From positions 3,348,001-3,412,000 of the forward strand of contig NZ_CP009282.1 in the NCBI RefSeq assembly GCF_000758605.1: DNA of 64,000 nucleotides. Reading direction: 5' to 3'. Shown here piece after piece: positions 17,402-26,137 of this stretch; positions within the stretch are counted from its first letter, which is position 1, and each line of letters opens with the position of its first letter. Origin of the DNA: Paenibacillus sp. FSL R5-0912 (GTDB lineage: Bacteria; Bacillota; Bacilli; Paenibacillales; Paenibacillaceae). A program made the position numbers and the translations under genes. Below the pieces are notes generated by a model. That model was not told the origin of the DNA. It ran no database searches and saw only the letters and a program-made list of their open reading frames with translations.

Positions 17402-19402
17402 ATGTCGGAGCAGGAAGCATACGACCGCAAGGGTAGTCGTATGCTGTTACAGGACATCAAGCAATCAGGCGGAGATTATGAAGATCCCACTGCTTGGCTG
17501 CGGGAGACGGACATAGTGTCCCATGATTTTCCTTATGCAGCCAATTTGATTGCCGAGAGTTTCAATGAATGGCTTGGACAGGCCGTACCGTCCTTCGCCA
17601 AGTCTTGGAACTGGTGTGTACTGAACTATGAAGCAGAATGGATTGATCCCATATTCGAATTCCGGCAGGGGCGTTGGAAGTCTGAATGGGAAGAGGCGGC
17701 GGAAGCCTGTCTGCGCTCTGGCGGGATGCATGCCATAGAGGTTCAAGAGGCTGGACAGGCGCGAACATTATTAGCTATGCCGATTTTCACACGCGGGCAC
17801 GGGGAAATATTCGCGATCCTCGGCTGTGAGATGCCGTCAGAGCAGTATGCAGAAGGGGGAAGACATACGGCAGAAGCGATGTCGATGCACTACCAGACCT
17901 GCTTTTATCATAAATTTGAGCATGTATTTGTTTCAGATCTTGCAGGTGTGCACCTGCATGCTGAGCGGGAGAGCAGCCGCCGTTCACTGCTCTTTCAGAT
18001 TGTCCAGCGGATGCATGACAACATTGATGTGGATGCCGTGCTTACCGAGGTGATTGACAGTATTGCGGCGATGTATCCCGGGGCTCGGCTGGACCTGTAC
18101 ATGTCGCAGGACCACCGCAGTGCGCATCCCCAGGTTAAACCGTTGCCGCTACGCTGGGCCATTAATGACGTATGTGCCAGAGCCTTCAAGGATGGCCGGG
18201 TTGCGCTTCATACCGGACGTGAGGACAGCTGTACGGTCGAGGTAGGTCTTCCGCTCGGAGGTAAGCAGGGGGTCTATGGTGTCTTTCATATGGTCCTGGA
18301 CAAGTCCTCCTTCCGTGAAGTGGATCTGCGCTTTCTGACCATGGTTGCGGATACGGCCGGCACGGCATTCGAGAATGCCAAGCTGTATGAACGCTCCAAC
18401 CAGCTTATCCGGGAGCTGCGCATGAGTAATGAACTTACGCAGCGTCTCAATCAGAGCCTGCGTCTTGGGGATATTTTTCAATTTGCCTTTGAGGAGCTTC
18501 TGGGGATGTTCGAAGCCGATTATTGCTGCATCCTCCATATGAATGAAGAAAGAGGCGGACTCGAAGTCATTGCCTGCAATCATATCCCGCTATTGGGGGA
18601 ATTGGTGGAGGCCGGGCATGGACTGGGCGGAAAGGTCTATACTTCAGGCGAGCCGCTGCTTCTATCCGACTATAAGTACGCCGCCGGATTGACGTCTAAG
18701 CTTTTGGATGCTACAGGCTCACAGTCGCTGATCGCCACTCCGCTAAGTGTAGGGGGAGAAGTTCGGGGGGCTATTATGCTCGCCCATAAGGACGCCCACT
18801 TCTTCTCCTATGACAGCTACAGGCTGCTGCAGGCTATGGCTGGGCATATCGGGCTCGCGGTTGGCAACGCGCGGCTGCATGCTGAAGTGCGGCGCCTGGC
18901 GAACCGCGACAGCCTGACCGGGCTCTTCGCCCGGCATTATCTGGATGAGGAGATCCAACAGCGGCAGTCTACGGATTTCTGCGGAACGCTGATTGTTGTT
19001 GACATCGATCAGTTCAAGGCGGTCAATGACACTTACGGCCACCAGAAGGGTGACAAGATACTGAAGCAGGTAAGTGAAATTGTGAAGTCCTCGATCCGCC
19101 AGGGGGATGTCGCCGCCAGGTGGGGTGGAGAAGAGCTGGCCGTGTACCTGCCCCAGCTTGGGGTGCAACAGGCAATATTTGTGGCCGAGCGCATCCGTAA
19201 GCGGGTGATGGGGGAGACGGAGCCGCGTGTAACCGTGTCCTGCGGTATTGCAGAGTGGAGCTGGACAGATGAGCGAGTGAGTGTAGAATCACTGTTCTAC
19301 CGGGCGGACATGGCGCTGTATGAAGCCAAGAACAACGGGCGGAACCAGGTAGTGATTGATAACAAAATCGTTGAGAATACCGCTAAGAATCCTTGGGCCT
19401 AA
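17402..19402 (+). CDS. GAF-GAF-GGDEF diguanylate cyclase
   Basis: Predicted 666 aa cytosolic sensor enzyme making cyclic di-GMP. An N-terminal region of about 190 aa of unclear fold is followed by two GAF-like domains (about 195-340 and 350-500). The C-terminal GGDEF domain has the metal site VDIDQFKAVNDTYGH and active-site GGEEL at 575-579. The product-inhibition motif RQGD (566-569) lies five residues before it, so feedback control is likely. No membrane segment is apparent, so an internal small-molecule or redox signal is inferred. The terminator stem begins before the stop codon. Confidence 0.9.
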   Translation: MSEQEAYDRKGSRMLLQDIKQSGGDYEDPTAWLRETDIVSHDFPYAANLIAESFNEWLGQAVPSFAKSWNWCVLNYEAEWIDPIFEFRQGRWKSEWEEAAEACLRSGGMHAIEVQEAGQARTLLAMPIFTRGHGEIFAILGCEMPSEQYAEGGRHTAEAMSMHYQTCFYHKFEHVFVSDLAGVHLHAERESSRRSLLFQIVQRMHDNIDVDAVLTEVIDSIAAMYPGARLDLYMSQDHRSAHPQVKPLPLRWAINDVCARAFKDGRVALHTGREDSCTVEVGLPLGGKQGVYGVFHMVLDKSSFREVDLRFLTMVADTAGTAFENAKLYERSNQLIRELRMSNELTQRLNQSLRLGDIFQFAFEELLGMFEADYCCILHMNEERGGLEVIACNHIPLLGELVEAGHGLGGKVYTSGEPLLLSDYKYAAGLTSKLLDATGSQSLIATPLSVGGEVRGAIMLAHKDAHFFSYDSYRLLQAMAGHIGLAVGNARLHAEVRRLANRDSLTGLFARHYLDEEIQQRQSTDFCGTLIVVDIDQFKAVNDTYGHQKGDKILKQVSEIVKSSIRQGDVAARWGGEELAVYLPQLGVQQAIFVAERIRKRVMGETEPRVTVSCGIAEWSWTDERVSVESLFYRADMALYEAKNNGRNQVVIDNKIVENTAKNPWA

Positions 19403-19421
19403 GCCTCAAGGGTTCTTTTAT
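19385..19421 (+). terminator. Terminator overlapping the end of the cyclase gene
   Basis: Eleven-pair stem AAGAATCCTTG / CAAGGGTTCTT (one G-U pair) plus TTTTATTTATT; the 5' arm lies inside the last codons. Confidence 0.75.
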
Positions 19422-19572
19422 TTATTGAGGCTCCCGCAAGATACTTGAGTCATCATCGAAGCCTAAGCTCCACTTTGTGGGGTTGTTTGTGGGGTTGATT
19501 TGCGTATAAGCCCTGCAATCAGGGAGACCCTAGGAAGAATGAATGTTAATCTGACCGGAGGTCTTGAATGCC

Positions 19573-20439
19573 ATGATGAAAATATTGCTGTCCCGTCCAG
19601 GAATCCTCTCCCTTGTCCTGCTGATCTGTTTGATTCCTGTAAGCGGCTGCGGTGTCATGAATGACAGACCGGCTGCGGAGGATCTGAGTCTCGTACTGGC
19701 CGGGATGGACGGCAGTGACGGCGTTTCCTTCGAAGGGGCAGCAGCGCTGCTGGTCGGCGGCAAGGCGGTTCCGGAATCCTCACTCTATTATGGAGGAAAG
19801 GTGGCGGAGCATAACAAGGTCAGCTTATATTCCCTGCTGCCGGACGGGAGCCAGCCGGGTACCGCCTCCGAATCAGCCCCGCATCCTCTTGAGCAAGGCT
19901 CAAGGGATGTTCCGGCTTACTATACCAGACTGGTGAAGGAAGACGGTGAATGGAAGCCGCAGCAGGCAGCGCCGACTTCGCAGGAGAGTAATCCGCTGGA
20001 GGCGCTGAACCCGCTCCGGCAGCTGGAAGAGCTGGAGGGGCGGGAGAAGACGGTAACCGAGGAGGCGGGGAGTGCCAGGGGAACCCGCGTGCTGCGCATT
20101 GAACTGACACCGGAGGAAGCGCGCAGCCAGCTGTCGGCGGAGCTGGAACGGGAGATGCAGGCGATAAGGCCCGCTAGCCAGGTTGCCACTGGAACGGCTG
20201 CTGGAGAGCCCGCTAAGGAGCTGGAGGCACGCGCAGCATTATGGGAGCAGAAGCAGGCTGAACTGCAGCAGAGACTGAAGCAAGCCAGTATCAGAACGGT
20301 TTATTATCTCAAGGTAGACGCGAAGCGCAATCTGCCCGCGCGGCTGACCTGTAACCGGACGACAACCTCCCCCGGCAGTGCGGGAGTGGTTACTGAGGAA
20401 ACCTACATTACACAGGTTGATTTCTATGGCTATCAATGA
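19573..20439 (+). CDS. Predicted lipoprotein of unknown function
   Basis: Predicted 288 aa exported lipoprotein. The signal peptide ends in lipobox PVSGC with Cys26. The mature part is charged and Gln/Glu-rich with a coiled-coil stretch (about 190-245) and ends in a beta-like segment on an aromatic QVDFYGYQ end. The ATG at 19573 is chosen because GGAGG is 11 nt upstream; an in-frame TTG at 19564 is only 2 nt from it. I do not recognise the family. It is monocistronic and precedes an aminopeptidase gene that has its own promoter. Confidence 0.7.
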   Translation: MMKILLSRPGILSLVLLICLIPVSGCGVMNDRPAAEDLSLVLAGMDGSDGVSFEGAAALLVGGKAVPESSLYYGGKVAEHNKVSLYSLLPDGSQPGTASESAPHPLEQGSRDVPAYYTRLVKEDGEWKPQQAAPTSQESNPLEALNPLRQLEELEGREKTVTEEAGSARGTRVLRIELTPEEARSQLSAELEREMQAIRPASQVATGTAAGEPAKELEARAALWEQKQAELQQRLKQASIRTVYYLKVDAKRNLPARLTCNRTTTSPGSAGVVTEETYITQVDFYGYQ

Positions 20440-20460
20440 AAGCTCACATACCGTAAGAGC

Positions 20461-20488
20461 TTGCGCTCTTTAGCGGGCATGCTACAAT
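20461..20488 (+). promoter_or_regulatory. Promoter of the M29 aminopeptidase gene
   Basis: TTGCGC, 16-nt spacer, TACAAT. It overlaps the 3' half of a small hairpin TAAGAGC-TTGC-GCTCTTA-like at 20453-20471 that may end the upstream lipoprotein transcript. Confidence 0.5.
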
Positions 20489-20534
20489 ATAACGGTATAT
20501 TTATTTTTAGCATGAGGAAGGAAGAGAGAGAAAC

Positions 20535-21650
20535 ATGAATGATCCACGAATTCAGAAGCTTGCGGCGAACCTGGTAGGGTATTCCGTAAACGTACAACCC
20601 GGCGAGAATGTGCTCGTCGAAATGATCGGCAGTGAAAGAGATTTAATCAAAGCAGTAGTGGAAGAAGTGGGCAAAGCCGGAGGCCGTGCATTTGTACAGC
20701 TGACGGATCGTACCGTTCTGCGCAGCATGCTTAAATATGCTACACCTGAAGGCATTCAGACCTGGGCAGAGATAGATCTGAACCGGATGAAGCAGATGGA
20801 CTGCTATATCGGCATCCGTGCCGGTGAGAATGTCAATGATCTGGCTGATGTGCCGGAAGAGAACATGAAGCTCTACAATTCACTCTATTCCCACCCGGTA
20901 CATAGCGAACAACGCGTCAAGCATACCAAATGGGTAGTATTGCGTTACCCTAATGCCAGTATGGCGCAGCTTGCCAATACAACAACCGAAGCTTTTGAAG
21001 ACTTTTACTTTGCGGTCTGCAATCTGGATTATGCCAAAATGGACAAAGCCCAGGATTCGCTGGCTGAGCTTATGCGCAGAACGGACAAGGTGCGGATTGC
21101 CGGTCCCGGAACGGAGCTGACCTTCTCCATCAAAGGCATCGGCGCAGAGAAATGCTCCGGCCAGAAGAACATTCCCGACGGTGAAGTCTACAGCGCACCG
21201 GTGCGTGACTCTGTGAACGGGACAATCAGCTACAATGCGGCGACGCTCTATAACGGCGTGACTTTTGAGAATGTGAAGTTTACGTTTGAGAAAGGCAAAA
21301 TCATCGAAGCCTCCAGCAATGACACGGTGCGGTTGAACGAGATACTCGATTCCGATGACGGCGCGCGCCATATCGGCGAATTCGCCATTGGCTTCAACCC
21401 GTATATTCTGCATCCGATGAAGGACATTCTATTCGATGAGAAGATCGCAGGCAGCCTGCACTTTACACCGGGCCAGGCTTATGATGTAACTGACAACGGC
21501 AACCGTTCGTCCATCCACTGGGATCTCGTGCTCATTCAGCGTCCGGAGTACGGCGGCGGAGAGATTTACTTTGACGATGTGCTCATCCGGAAGGACGGAA
21601 TTTTTGTGTTGCCGGAGCTTGAAGGTCTGAATCCCGAGAATCTGAAATAA
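20535..21650 (+). CDS. M29-family (AmpS/PepS) metallo-aminopeptidase
   Basis: Predicted 371 aa cytosolic aminopeptidase of the thermophilic aminopeptidase family. Family landmarks include VQPGENVLVEM near the start, GTELTFSIKG, NIPDGEVYSAP and the metal-site region HIGEFAIGFNP with HFTPGQAYD after it. Length (about 370) is that of PepS/AmpS. An AAGGAAGAGAG site precedes the ATG. It probably removes N-terminal residues during peptide turnover. It is a single gene with its own promoter. Confidence 0.9.
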   Translation: MNDPRIQKLAANLVGYSVNVQPGENVLVEMIGSERDLIKAVVEEVGKAGGRAFVQLTDRTVLRSMLKYATPEGIQTWAEIDLNRMKQMDCYIGIRAGENVNDLADVPEENMKLYNSLYSHPVHSEQRVKHTKWVVLRYPNASMAQLANTTTEAFEDFYFAVCNLDYAKMDKAQDSLAELMRRTDKVRIAGPGTELTFSIKGIGAEKCSGQKNIPDGEVYSAPVRDSVNGTISYNAATLYNGVTFENVKFTFEKGKIIEASSNDTVRLNEILDSDDGARHIGEFAIGFNPYILHPMKDILFDEKIAGSLHFTPGQAYDVTDNGNRSSIHWDLVLIQRPEYGGGEIYFDDVLIRKDGIFVLPELEGLNPENLK

Positions 21651-21788
21651 AATGTAAAACAAAGCTCTGAAATGCAAGCTTGCAAGCTTGTTTTCGAGAA
21701 ACACCTTGCGTGAGTAAGCGGATTCAATGTATCATGGAATTGGTTACAAATGAACTTAAGTTTATAATCAAGTTGTGGAGGGATTCTC

Positions 21789-22034
21789 ATGTCCAGTAAC
21801 AATGCGGCAATCGTGGATATTGCACAAACAGCCAGCCAGTTTAATTCATCTATCGTTCTACAAGCGGACAACAAGTACATTGATGTTAAGAGTATCCTTG
21901 GTCTGTTCACTACTCTGGTATCCAGCCAAAGCTACGAGCTTCATGTACATGGCACAGATGCCGAGGAAGCCAAGAAAGCAATGAGCGAAGTATTTGCTAA
22001 GCACAATTTGAACTTTACAGTTGTAGCGGAGTAA
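21789..22034 (+). CDS. HPr/Crh-like protein lacking the phosphorylatable His
   Basis: Predicted 81 aa protein with the HPr fold signature from about residue 11: IAQTASQFNSSIVLQ, then VKSILGLFT, which aligns with the regulatory Ser46 region (Ser35 here). The segment that should read HARPA is NNAAI, so both active His15 and Arg17 are absent. The N-terminus is about 10 residues shorter than HPr. GGAGGG lies 6 nt before the ATG and no in-frame start exists upstream, so the shortening is real. It cannot pass PTS phosphate. A Crh-like regulatory role is inference. Confidence 0.82.
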   Translation: MSSNNAAIVDIAQTASQFNSSIVLQADNKYIDVKSILGLFTTLVSSQSYELHVHGTDAEEAKKAMSEVFAKHNLNFTVVAE

Positions 22035-22050
22035 TCCATTATTTCCGAAG

Positions 22051-22078
22051 ACGTCCGGCCTTGCGGCAGGGCGTTTTT
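22051..22078 (+). terminator. Terminator after the HPr-like gene
   Basis: ACGTCCGGCC / GGCAGGGCGT stem (imperfect) with TTGC loop and a five-T run. Confidence 0.65.
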
Positions 22079-22130
22079 GCTATGTGACCCGTAATATTTG
22101 TCCGTTCTTCACGAAACGTAAACTGAATTC

Positions 22131-22159
22131 TTGTATTAGGTCCTGATTTCGACTAATAT
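22131..22159 (+). promoter_or_regulatory. Promoter of ylaN
   Basis: TTGTAT, 17-nt spacer, TAATAT, about 53 nt before the ylaN start. A nearby TATAAT at 22163 is an alternative -10. Confidence 0.45.
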
Positions 22160-22212
22160 TAAGTATAATAAGCAGTAGAAGCTGTAACTTTTGGACATAG
22201 GGGGGATAATGC

Positions 22213-22515
22213 ATGACTTCATCGGATTTGCAGGAACAGCTTAATATTAAAGCAATCAATCTTCTACAAGAAGATGCCAATAAAATTGAGAAGCTTATCG
22301 AAGTGCAGATGGAGAATTTGGCGACTCGTTACTGCCCTCTCTATGAGGAAGTGCTGGATACCCAGATGTATGGTTTCTCCAGAGAGGTTGATTTTGCGGT
22401 CAGAGCCGGGCTGGTGCCTGAATTCACAGGCAAGCAGGTTCTAAGCAAGCTGGAACGCAACTTGGCTGTACTGTACGAAGCACTCAATAAGAAGGCTGAG
22501 GAGCGGGAGATGTAA
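22213..22515 (+). CDS. ylaN: YlaN family protein (DUF1507/UPF0358)
   Basis: Small helical cytosolic protein of 100 aa, matching YlaN in length and in the segments [17 protein letters not shown] and [13 protein letters not shown]. Its B. subtilis homologue is needed for normal growth, and YlaN proteins have been linked to iron homeostasis through Fur. The start has GGGGGGAT upstream. In Bacillus ylaN lies beside ftsW; here cax and an Asp23 gene sit between them. A strong terminator follows. Confidence 0.92.
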   Translation: MTSSDLQEQLNIKAINLLQEDANKIEKLIEVQMENLATRYCPLYEEVLDTQMYGFSREVDFAVRAGLVPEFTGKQVLSKLERNLAVLYEALNKKAEEREM

Positions 22516-22530
22516 TTCCGGTCATTCATA

Positions 22531-22576
22531 AAAACGCACACGGGGACCCGGGAGGCCGCTCATGTGCGTTTTTTTT
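22531..22576. terminator. Terminator between ylaN and cax
   Basis: AAAACGCACA ... TGTGCGTTTTTTTT; about 11 pairs around a GC-rich interior loop. It lies between convergent genes and may act on both. Confidence 0.75.
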
Positions 22577-22587
22577 GTGCAGAGTTG

Positions 22588-23658
22588 TTATACCAGATAG
22601 AACGATACACCGAGAATCAGATATACCGTGAGCAGCAGCAGTCCTTCGTACCAGTTGGTTGAGCCGTCCTGAATAATCGACTTGGCGATAAATACCGATA
22701 CAGCAATAGCTACAATCTCGATGGTAGTGAATACAATGGACATGGTGTTGCCCATGAAGTAGCTGGCAAAGATCAGCACCGGTGCAACGAACAGCGCAAT
22801 CTGCAGACTGCTTCCAACGGCAATCTCTACCGCAGCGCCGATTTTGTTCTTCATGGCCAGCATAATGGCTGCACTGTGCTCGGCGGCATTACCGATGATT
22901 GCCACCAGGAATGCACCGACGAACAGCTCGCTAAAGCCGAAGCGTTCTGTTAGGGTCTCCAGGGTGCCGACCAGCCATTCGCTGACGAAAGCGACCATAA
23001 CCGTAGCAAGTACCAGATAGAGGATCGAACGGTTTCTGGACCAGACCGGAGCATGCTCATTAGGCAGCTCTTCTGCACTGTCATCCGTTACATCCGCGAG
23101 ATATTTCTTGTGCGTAATCATAGAGAAGACGAGCCAGGCCATGTACGCGGCAATCAGGAGGCCGGCGACGACAAGGCTGAGTACATCTGTATCCTTCTCT
23201 GTGATAGAGTGGGTGTTGAAGAACATGGCGGGAACGAACAAGGCGATGACGGCAACAATCATCAGCGATCCGTTCAGCCCGGCGAGCGTGACATTGAAGT
23301 TCTGAACCTTGAACTTCATGCCGCCGGCAAAAATACTGAGTCCCAGCACCAGCAGCAGGTTGCCGATGATCGAGCCGGTGAGACTGGCTTTGACCATGTC
23401 GAAAAGTCCTTCTTTGACCAGGAAGAAGGCGATGATCAGTTCGGCAGCATTGCCGAATGTAGCGTTAAGGAACCCTCCCAGCCGCTGACCGGCATAGTGA
23501 GCTACGCTCTCTGTCGCCCGGCCGAGGAAACCGGCCACGAAGATAACCGAGATAGCGGACAATACGAACTGCAGGGTATGGTCCCAGTCCGCATAATGTC
23601 CGATGGCGCTGAGGAGGAAGGTGATGACCAGCAGCGCCGGCGAAATCCATTTTTTCAA
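22588..23658 (-). CDS. cax: Calcium/proton (cation) exchanger, CaCA family
   Basis: Integral membrane antiporter of about 356 aa with around 11 hydrophobic segments. The two inverted alpha-repeats are clear: [20 protein letters not shown] in the first half and [18 protein letters not shown] in the second, with the ion-binding Glu in each. It probably expels Ca2+ against H+, as Bacillus YfkE does. I place the start at the TTG at 23658 (product beginning [10 protein letters not shown]), 11 nt after GGAG. A GTG at 23670 is possible but has no ribosome site. Confidence 0.9.
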   Translation of the reverse strand: MKKWISPALLVITFLLSAIGHYADWDHTLQFVLSAISVIFVAGFLGRATESVAHYAGQRLGGFLNATFGNAAELIIAFFLVKEGLFDMVKASLTGSIIGNLLLVLGLSIFAGGMKFKVQNFNVTLAGLNGSLMIVAVIALFVPAMFFNTHSITEKDTDVLSLVVAGLLIAAYMAWLVFSMITHKKYLADVTDDSAEELPNEHAPVWSRNRSILYLVLATVMVAFVSEWLVGTLETLTERFGFSELFVGAFLVAIIGNAAEHSAAIMLAMKNKIGAAVEIAVGSSLQIALFVAPVLIFASYFMGNTMSIVFTTIEIVAIAVSVFIAKSIIQDGSTNWYEGLLLLTVYLILGVSFYLV

Positions 23659-23752
23659 GGTAAAGCACACTCCAGTCTCTGTATGTAGGTTGAATTCATA
23701 ATCAATATACCCAAATTGTTCCTGACTGTAAACGGGAATTCGAGAAAGTCAT

Positions 23753-23782
23753 TTGCTTTTTAGCCTGTTTTCGAATTACAAT
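23753..23782 (+). promoter_or_regulatory. Promoter of the Asp23/Gls24 gene
   Basis: TTGCTT, 18-nt spacer, TACAAT, about 30 nt before the start codon. Confidence 0.45.
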
Positions 23783-23812
23783 AATTGATAATGAGTGTAG
23801 GGGGGATATGGC

Positions 23813-24178
23813 ATGGCAGAACAACTTCAACTTGAAATGGGAAATATACGGATATCGAATGATGTTGTCTCGAAAATTGCCGGATTGGCAGCTTTGGAGA
23901 CTCCCGGAATTGCAGCCATGTCTGGCGGTTTGTCTGAGGGCTGGGCGAAACGCCTGAGCGGCAAGAATGTGCAGAAGGGCGTTACTGTTGAAGTAGGCCA
24001 GTTGGAAGCGGCAGTGGATTTGCGCATTATTGTTCTCTATGAAACGCCGATTCACGAAGTGTGCCGGATGCTGCAGCAGAATGTCCGCGAGGCTGTGGAG
24101 AGCATGACAGGGCTTCATATCGTAGAGGTAAATGTTAAGGTTGAAGGCGTGGCCTTCAAGAACGATGAGATCTCGTAA
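23813..24178 (+). CDS. Asp23/Gls24 family envelope stress protein
   Basis: Predicted 121 aa protein of the Asp23 (DUF322) family. The N-terminus GNIRISNDVVSKIAGLAALETPGI and the middle KGVTVEVGQLEAAVDLRIIV are characteristic. Relatives are abundant cytosolic proteins, some held at the membrane by partner proteins, and connected with envelope homeostasis. Several Asp23 paralogues are usual in Paenibacillus. It is monocistronic with its own promoter and terminator. Confidence 0.92.
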   Translation: MAEQLQLEMGNIRISNDVVSKIAGLAALETPGIAAMSGGLSEGWAKRLSGKNVQKGVTVEVGQLEAAVDLRIIVLYETPIHEVCRMLQQNVREAVESMTGLHIVEVNVKVEGVAFKNDEIS

Positions 24179-24209
24179 GCGCTAACTGCTTAAGGAGCAT
24201 AGCGGGTAC

Positions 24210-24251
24210 ACAAAAGGCAGTCCGGGGAGTTCATTCCGGACTGCCTTTTGT
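24210..24251. terminator. Bidirectional terminator between the Asp23 gene and ftsW
   Basis: Sixteen-pair perfect stem ACAAAAGGCAGTCCGG / CCGGACTGCCTTTTGT with a 10-nt loop. A and T tracts are present on both sides, and the flanking genes converge. Confidence 0.88.
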
Positions 24252-24284
24252 TATACCCTATTCAACCGGTCAGGATGCAGCCAC

Positions 24285-25553
24285 TTAACGGGCACGCGTG
24301 CTGGCACGGCTATTCGCACGCACCTGTCTGACGGTAGTGACAGACTTGACGACTTCCTCTTTGGAGGGACGGTTGGTTTCCCTGGAGATGCTGAGCATAA
24401 TCCCCATACAGAGCATGGTGACCAGCAGGGAAGAGCCGCCGTAGCTGATGAAGGGTAACGTAACTCCCGTAAGCGGAATAGTGTTGGTCACACCGCCTAT
24501 ATTGATAAAGGCCTGAATCGCAATCAGCCCCATCACACCTATGCCGACCAGTGTGCCGAAGGGGTCTGTACACCGCAGTGCGATCAGAATGCCTCTCCAG
24601 ATGAAATACAGATAGAGCAATAGGAAGATAGAGGTTCCTACAAATCCGAGCTCTTCACCGATAATGGCAAAAATAAAATCCGTATAAGGGTACGGCAGAT
24701 AGTGCAGCTTCTGGATGCTTTGACCGAAACCGGAGCCTTGTGTCCCGCCTTCACCTAAAGCGATCAGTGATTGCATAATATTATAGCCGCTGCCATCAGA
24801 GTTACTCTCGGGATCCAGAAAGGCTTCAATCCGGCCTTGTCTGTAATCCTGATTGGCCGCTGCCTTCTCGGTCGGCGGTGACAGGGAGTCGATGGCAGTC
24901 TTCGCTCCCATGACCAGTGCGACACCCAGCACCAGCAAGCTGATCGAACCAAGAATATGCTTCATGCTTGCGCCGCCGGCATAGATAACAAGTCCGCTGG
25001 TAGCCACGAGAATCAGACAGGAGCCCAGATCCGGCTGCATCATGATCAGTCCGGCCACAATGCCGACGATGATCATTACAGGGATATATCCGGTTCGAAG
25101 ATCCCGCAGGCGTTCGCCTTTTTTGGTTATGAGTGCAGACAGGTACAGGATGATGGAGATCTTGGCCAGCTCGGTAGGCTGGATGCCTAATCCGCCAATA
25201 TTCATCCAGCTCTTGGCTCCGTTAATTCTCTCGGTGGTGGCCACGAACAGCAGTAGCACCAGGGTGATGACGAAGATCGGAGCGTACCATTTCTTGAACT
25301 TGCTGTAGTGGATATTCATCACCGTGAACATGACGAAGCTTCCCAGCACGGCCCAGACCAGCTGGCGTTTCACGAAATAAAAAGCGTCATAGCTGAATTT
25401 CTCACTGGCCAGAGTCAAGCTGGAGCTGGCGCTGAACACCATGACCAGTCCGAAGCCGACAAGCAGCAACGTGAGAATGAGCAATTGGAAATCGGGCGTT
25501 CCTCTTTTGGGCAGGCTGGCTTTGGAGGCTATCTTTCCCTTCGCGGTACTCAA
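24285..25553 (-). CDS. ftsW: FtsW/SpoVE-type SEDS peptidoglycan glycosyltransferase
   Basis: Polytopic membrane protein of 422 aa from the SEDS family, polymerising lipid II with a partner class B PBP. Landmarks are the first helix GFGLVMVFSASS, WMNIGGLGIQPTELAKI, MQPDLGS, the long extracellular loop with LPYPYTDFIFAIIGEELGF, and PLTGVTLPFISYGGSSLL. Synteny with ylaN (ylaN-ftsW in Bacillus) favours FtsW over RodA. The start is TTG at 25553, overlapping the yugN-like stop, so the pair is probably coupled. The C-terminal tail is basic (RANSRASTRAR). Confidence 0.9.
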   Translation of the reverse strand: MSTAKGKIASKASLPKRGTPDFQLLILTLLLVGFGLVMVFSASSSLTLASEKFSYDAFYFVKRQLVWAVLGSFVMFTVMNIHYSKFKKWYAPIFVITLVLLLFVATTERINGAKSWMNIGGLGIQPTELAKISIILYLSALITKKGERLRDLRTGYIPVMIIVGIVAGLIMMQPDLGSCLILVATSGLVIYAGGASMKHILGSISLLVLGVALVMGAKTAIDSLSPPTEKAAANQDYRQGRIEAFLDPESNSDGSGYNIMQSLIALGEGGTQGSGFGQSIQKLHYLPYPYTDFIFAIIGEELGFVGTSIFLLLYLYFIWRGILIALRCTDPFGTLVGIGVMGLIAIQAFINIGGVTNTIPLTGVTLPFISYGGSSLLVTMLCMGIMLSISRETNRPSKEEVVKSVTTVRQVRANSRASTRAR

Positions 25554-25897
25554 GCTTCCAGCAGCTCTTTCAGTTGATGAATATGCTTCGTTGCCGTATC
25601 CAGCACCGGTTGAGGCACAGGAGATTCATACTCCAGACCATGGGGGAAAGTGGCTTTGCCCAAGTAGACGGCTTCAATGGCCAGTATGGCATCCGCCTTT
25701 TCCAGCTTCCCTTCCACAGCGCGGGTGTTGATCCGCAGGAAGTACTCGCCGCCGTTCTGGCGGTCTTCTATCTTGCAGTCGTATGTAGCGCGGTAGTATT
25801 CCCACTGCCAGCGGATAAACCCGGCTTTGGTTGCGCTCTCGTCCAGATAAAGAAGGTCACTCTTCAATCCTTCGAGGCCCGTGTTCTCAAATATCAT
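25550..25897 (-). CDS. YugN-like family protein
   Basis: Predicted 115 aa soluble protein starting MIFENTGLEGLKSDLLYLDE, the form usual for the YugN-like family. GGGGAG lies 9 nt before this ATG; the in-frame TTG at 25906 has no spacing from it and is rejected. The fold is unknown to me beyond the family name, and no catalytic motif stands out. It overlaps the ftsW start by 4 nt and is probably co-transcribed upstream of it. Confidence 0.8.
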   Translation of the reverse strand: MIFENTGLEGLKSDLLYLDESATKAGFIRWQWEYYRATYDCKIEDRQNGGEYFLRINTRAVEGKLEKADAILAIEAVYLGKATFPHGLEYESPVPQPVLDTATKHIHQLKELLEA

Positions 25898-26137
25898 AGC
25901 GCACAACTCCCCTGTTATGAAGTATAATGAAACATTTGTAATTAAAATTTGCGATGTTCCTCCTCATGATAGTATGTTTCACGGGGTTGTGCAAGGTAGA
26001 GCGGGCCTATTGATACCTACTTTTTTGTGTTTCTGCTACAATAAAAGATATATGGCATGCTGCGGCCGGTCTTTACATAGAAGAGTCAGACTGCAGGCTT
26101 GTCCGAAGTATGCTGCCGGAGAAGGGAATGGAGAATT

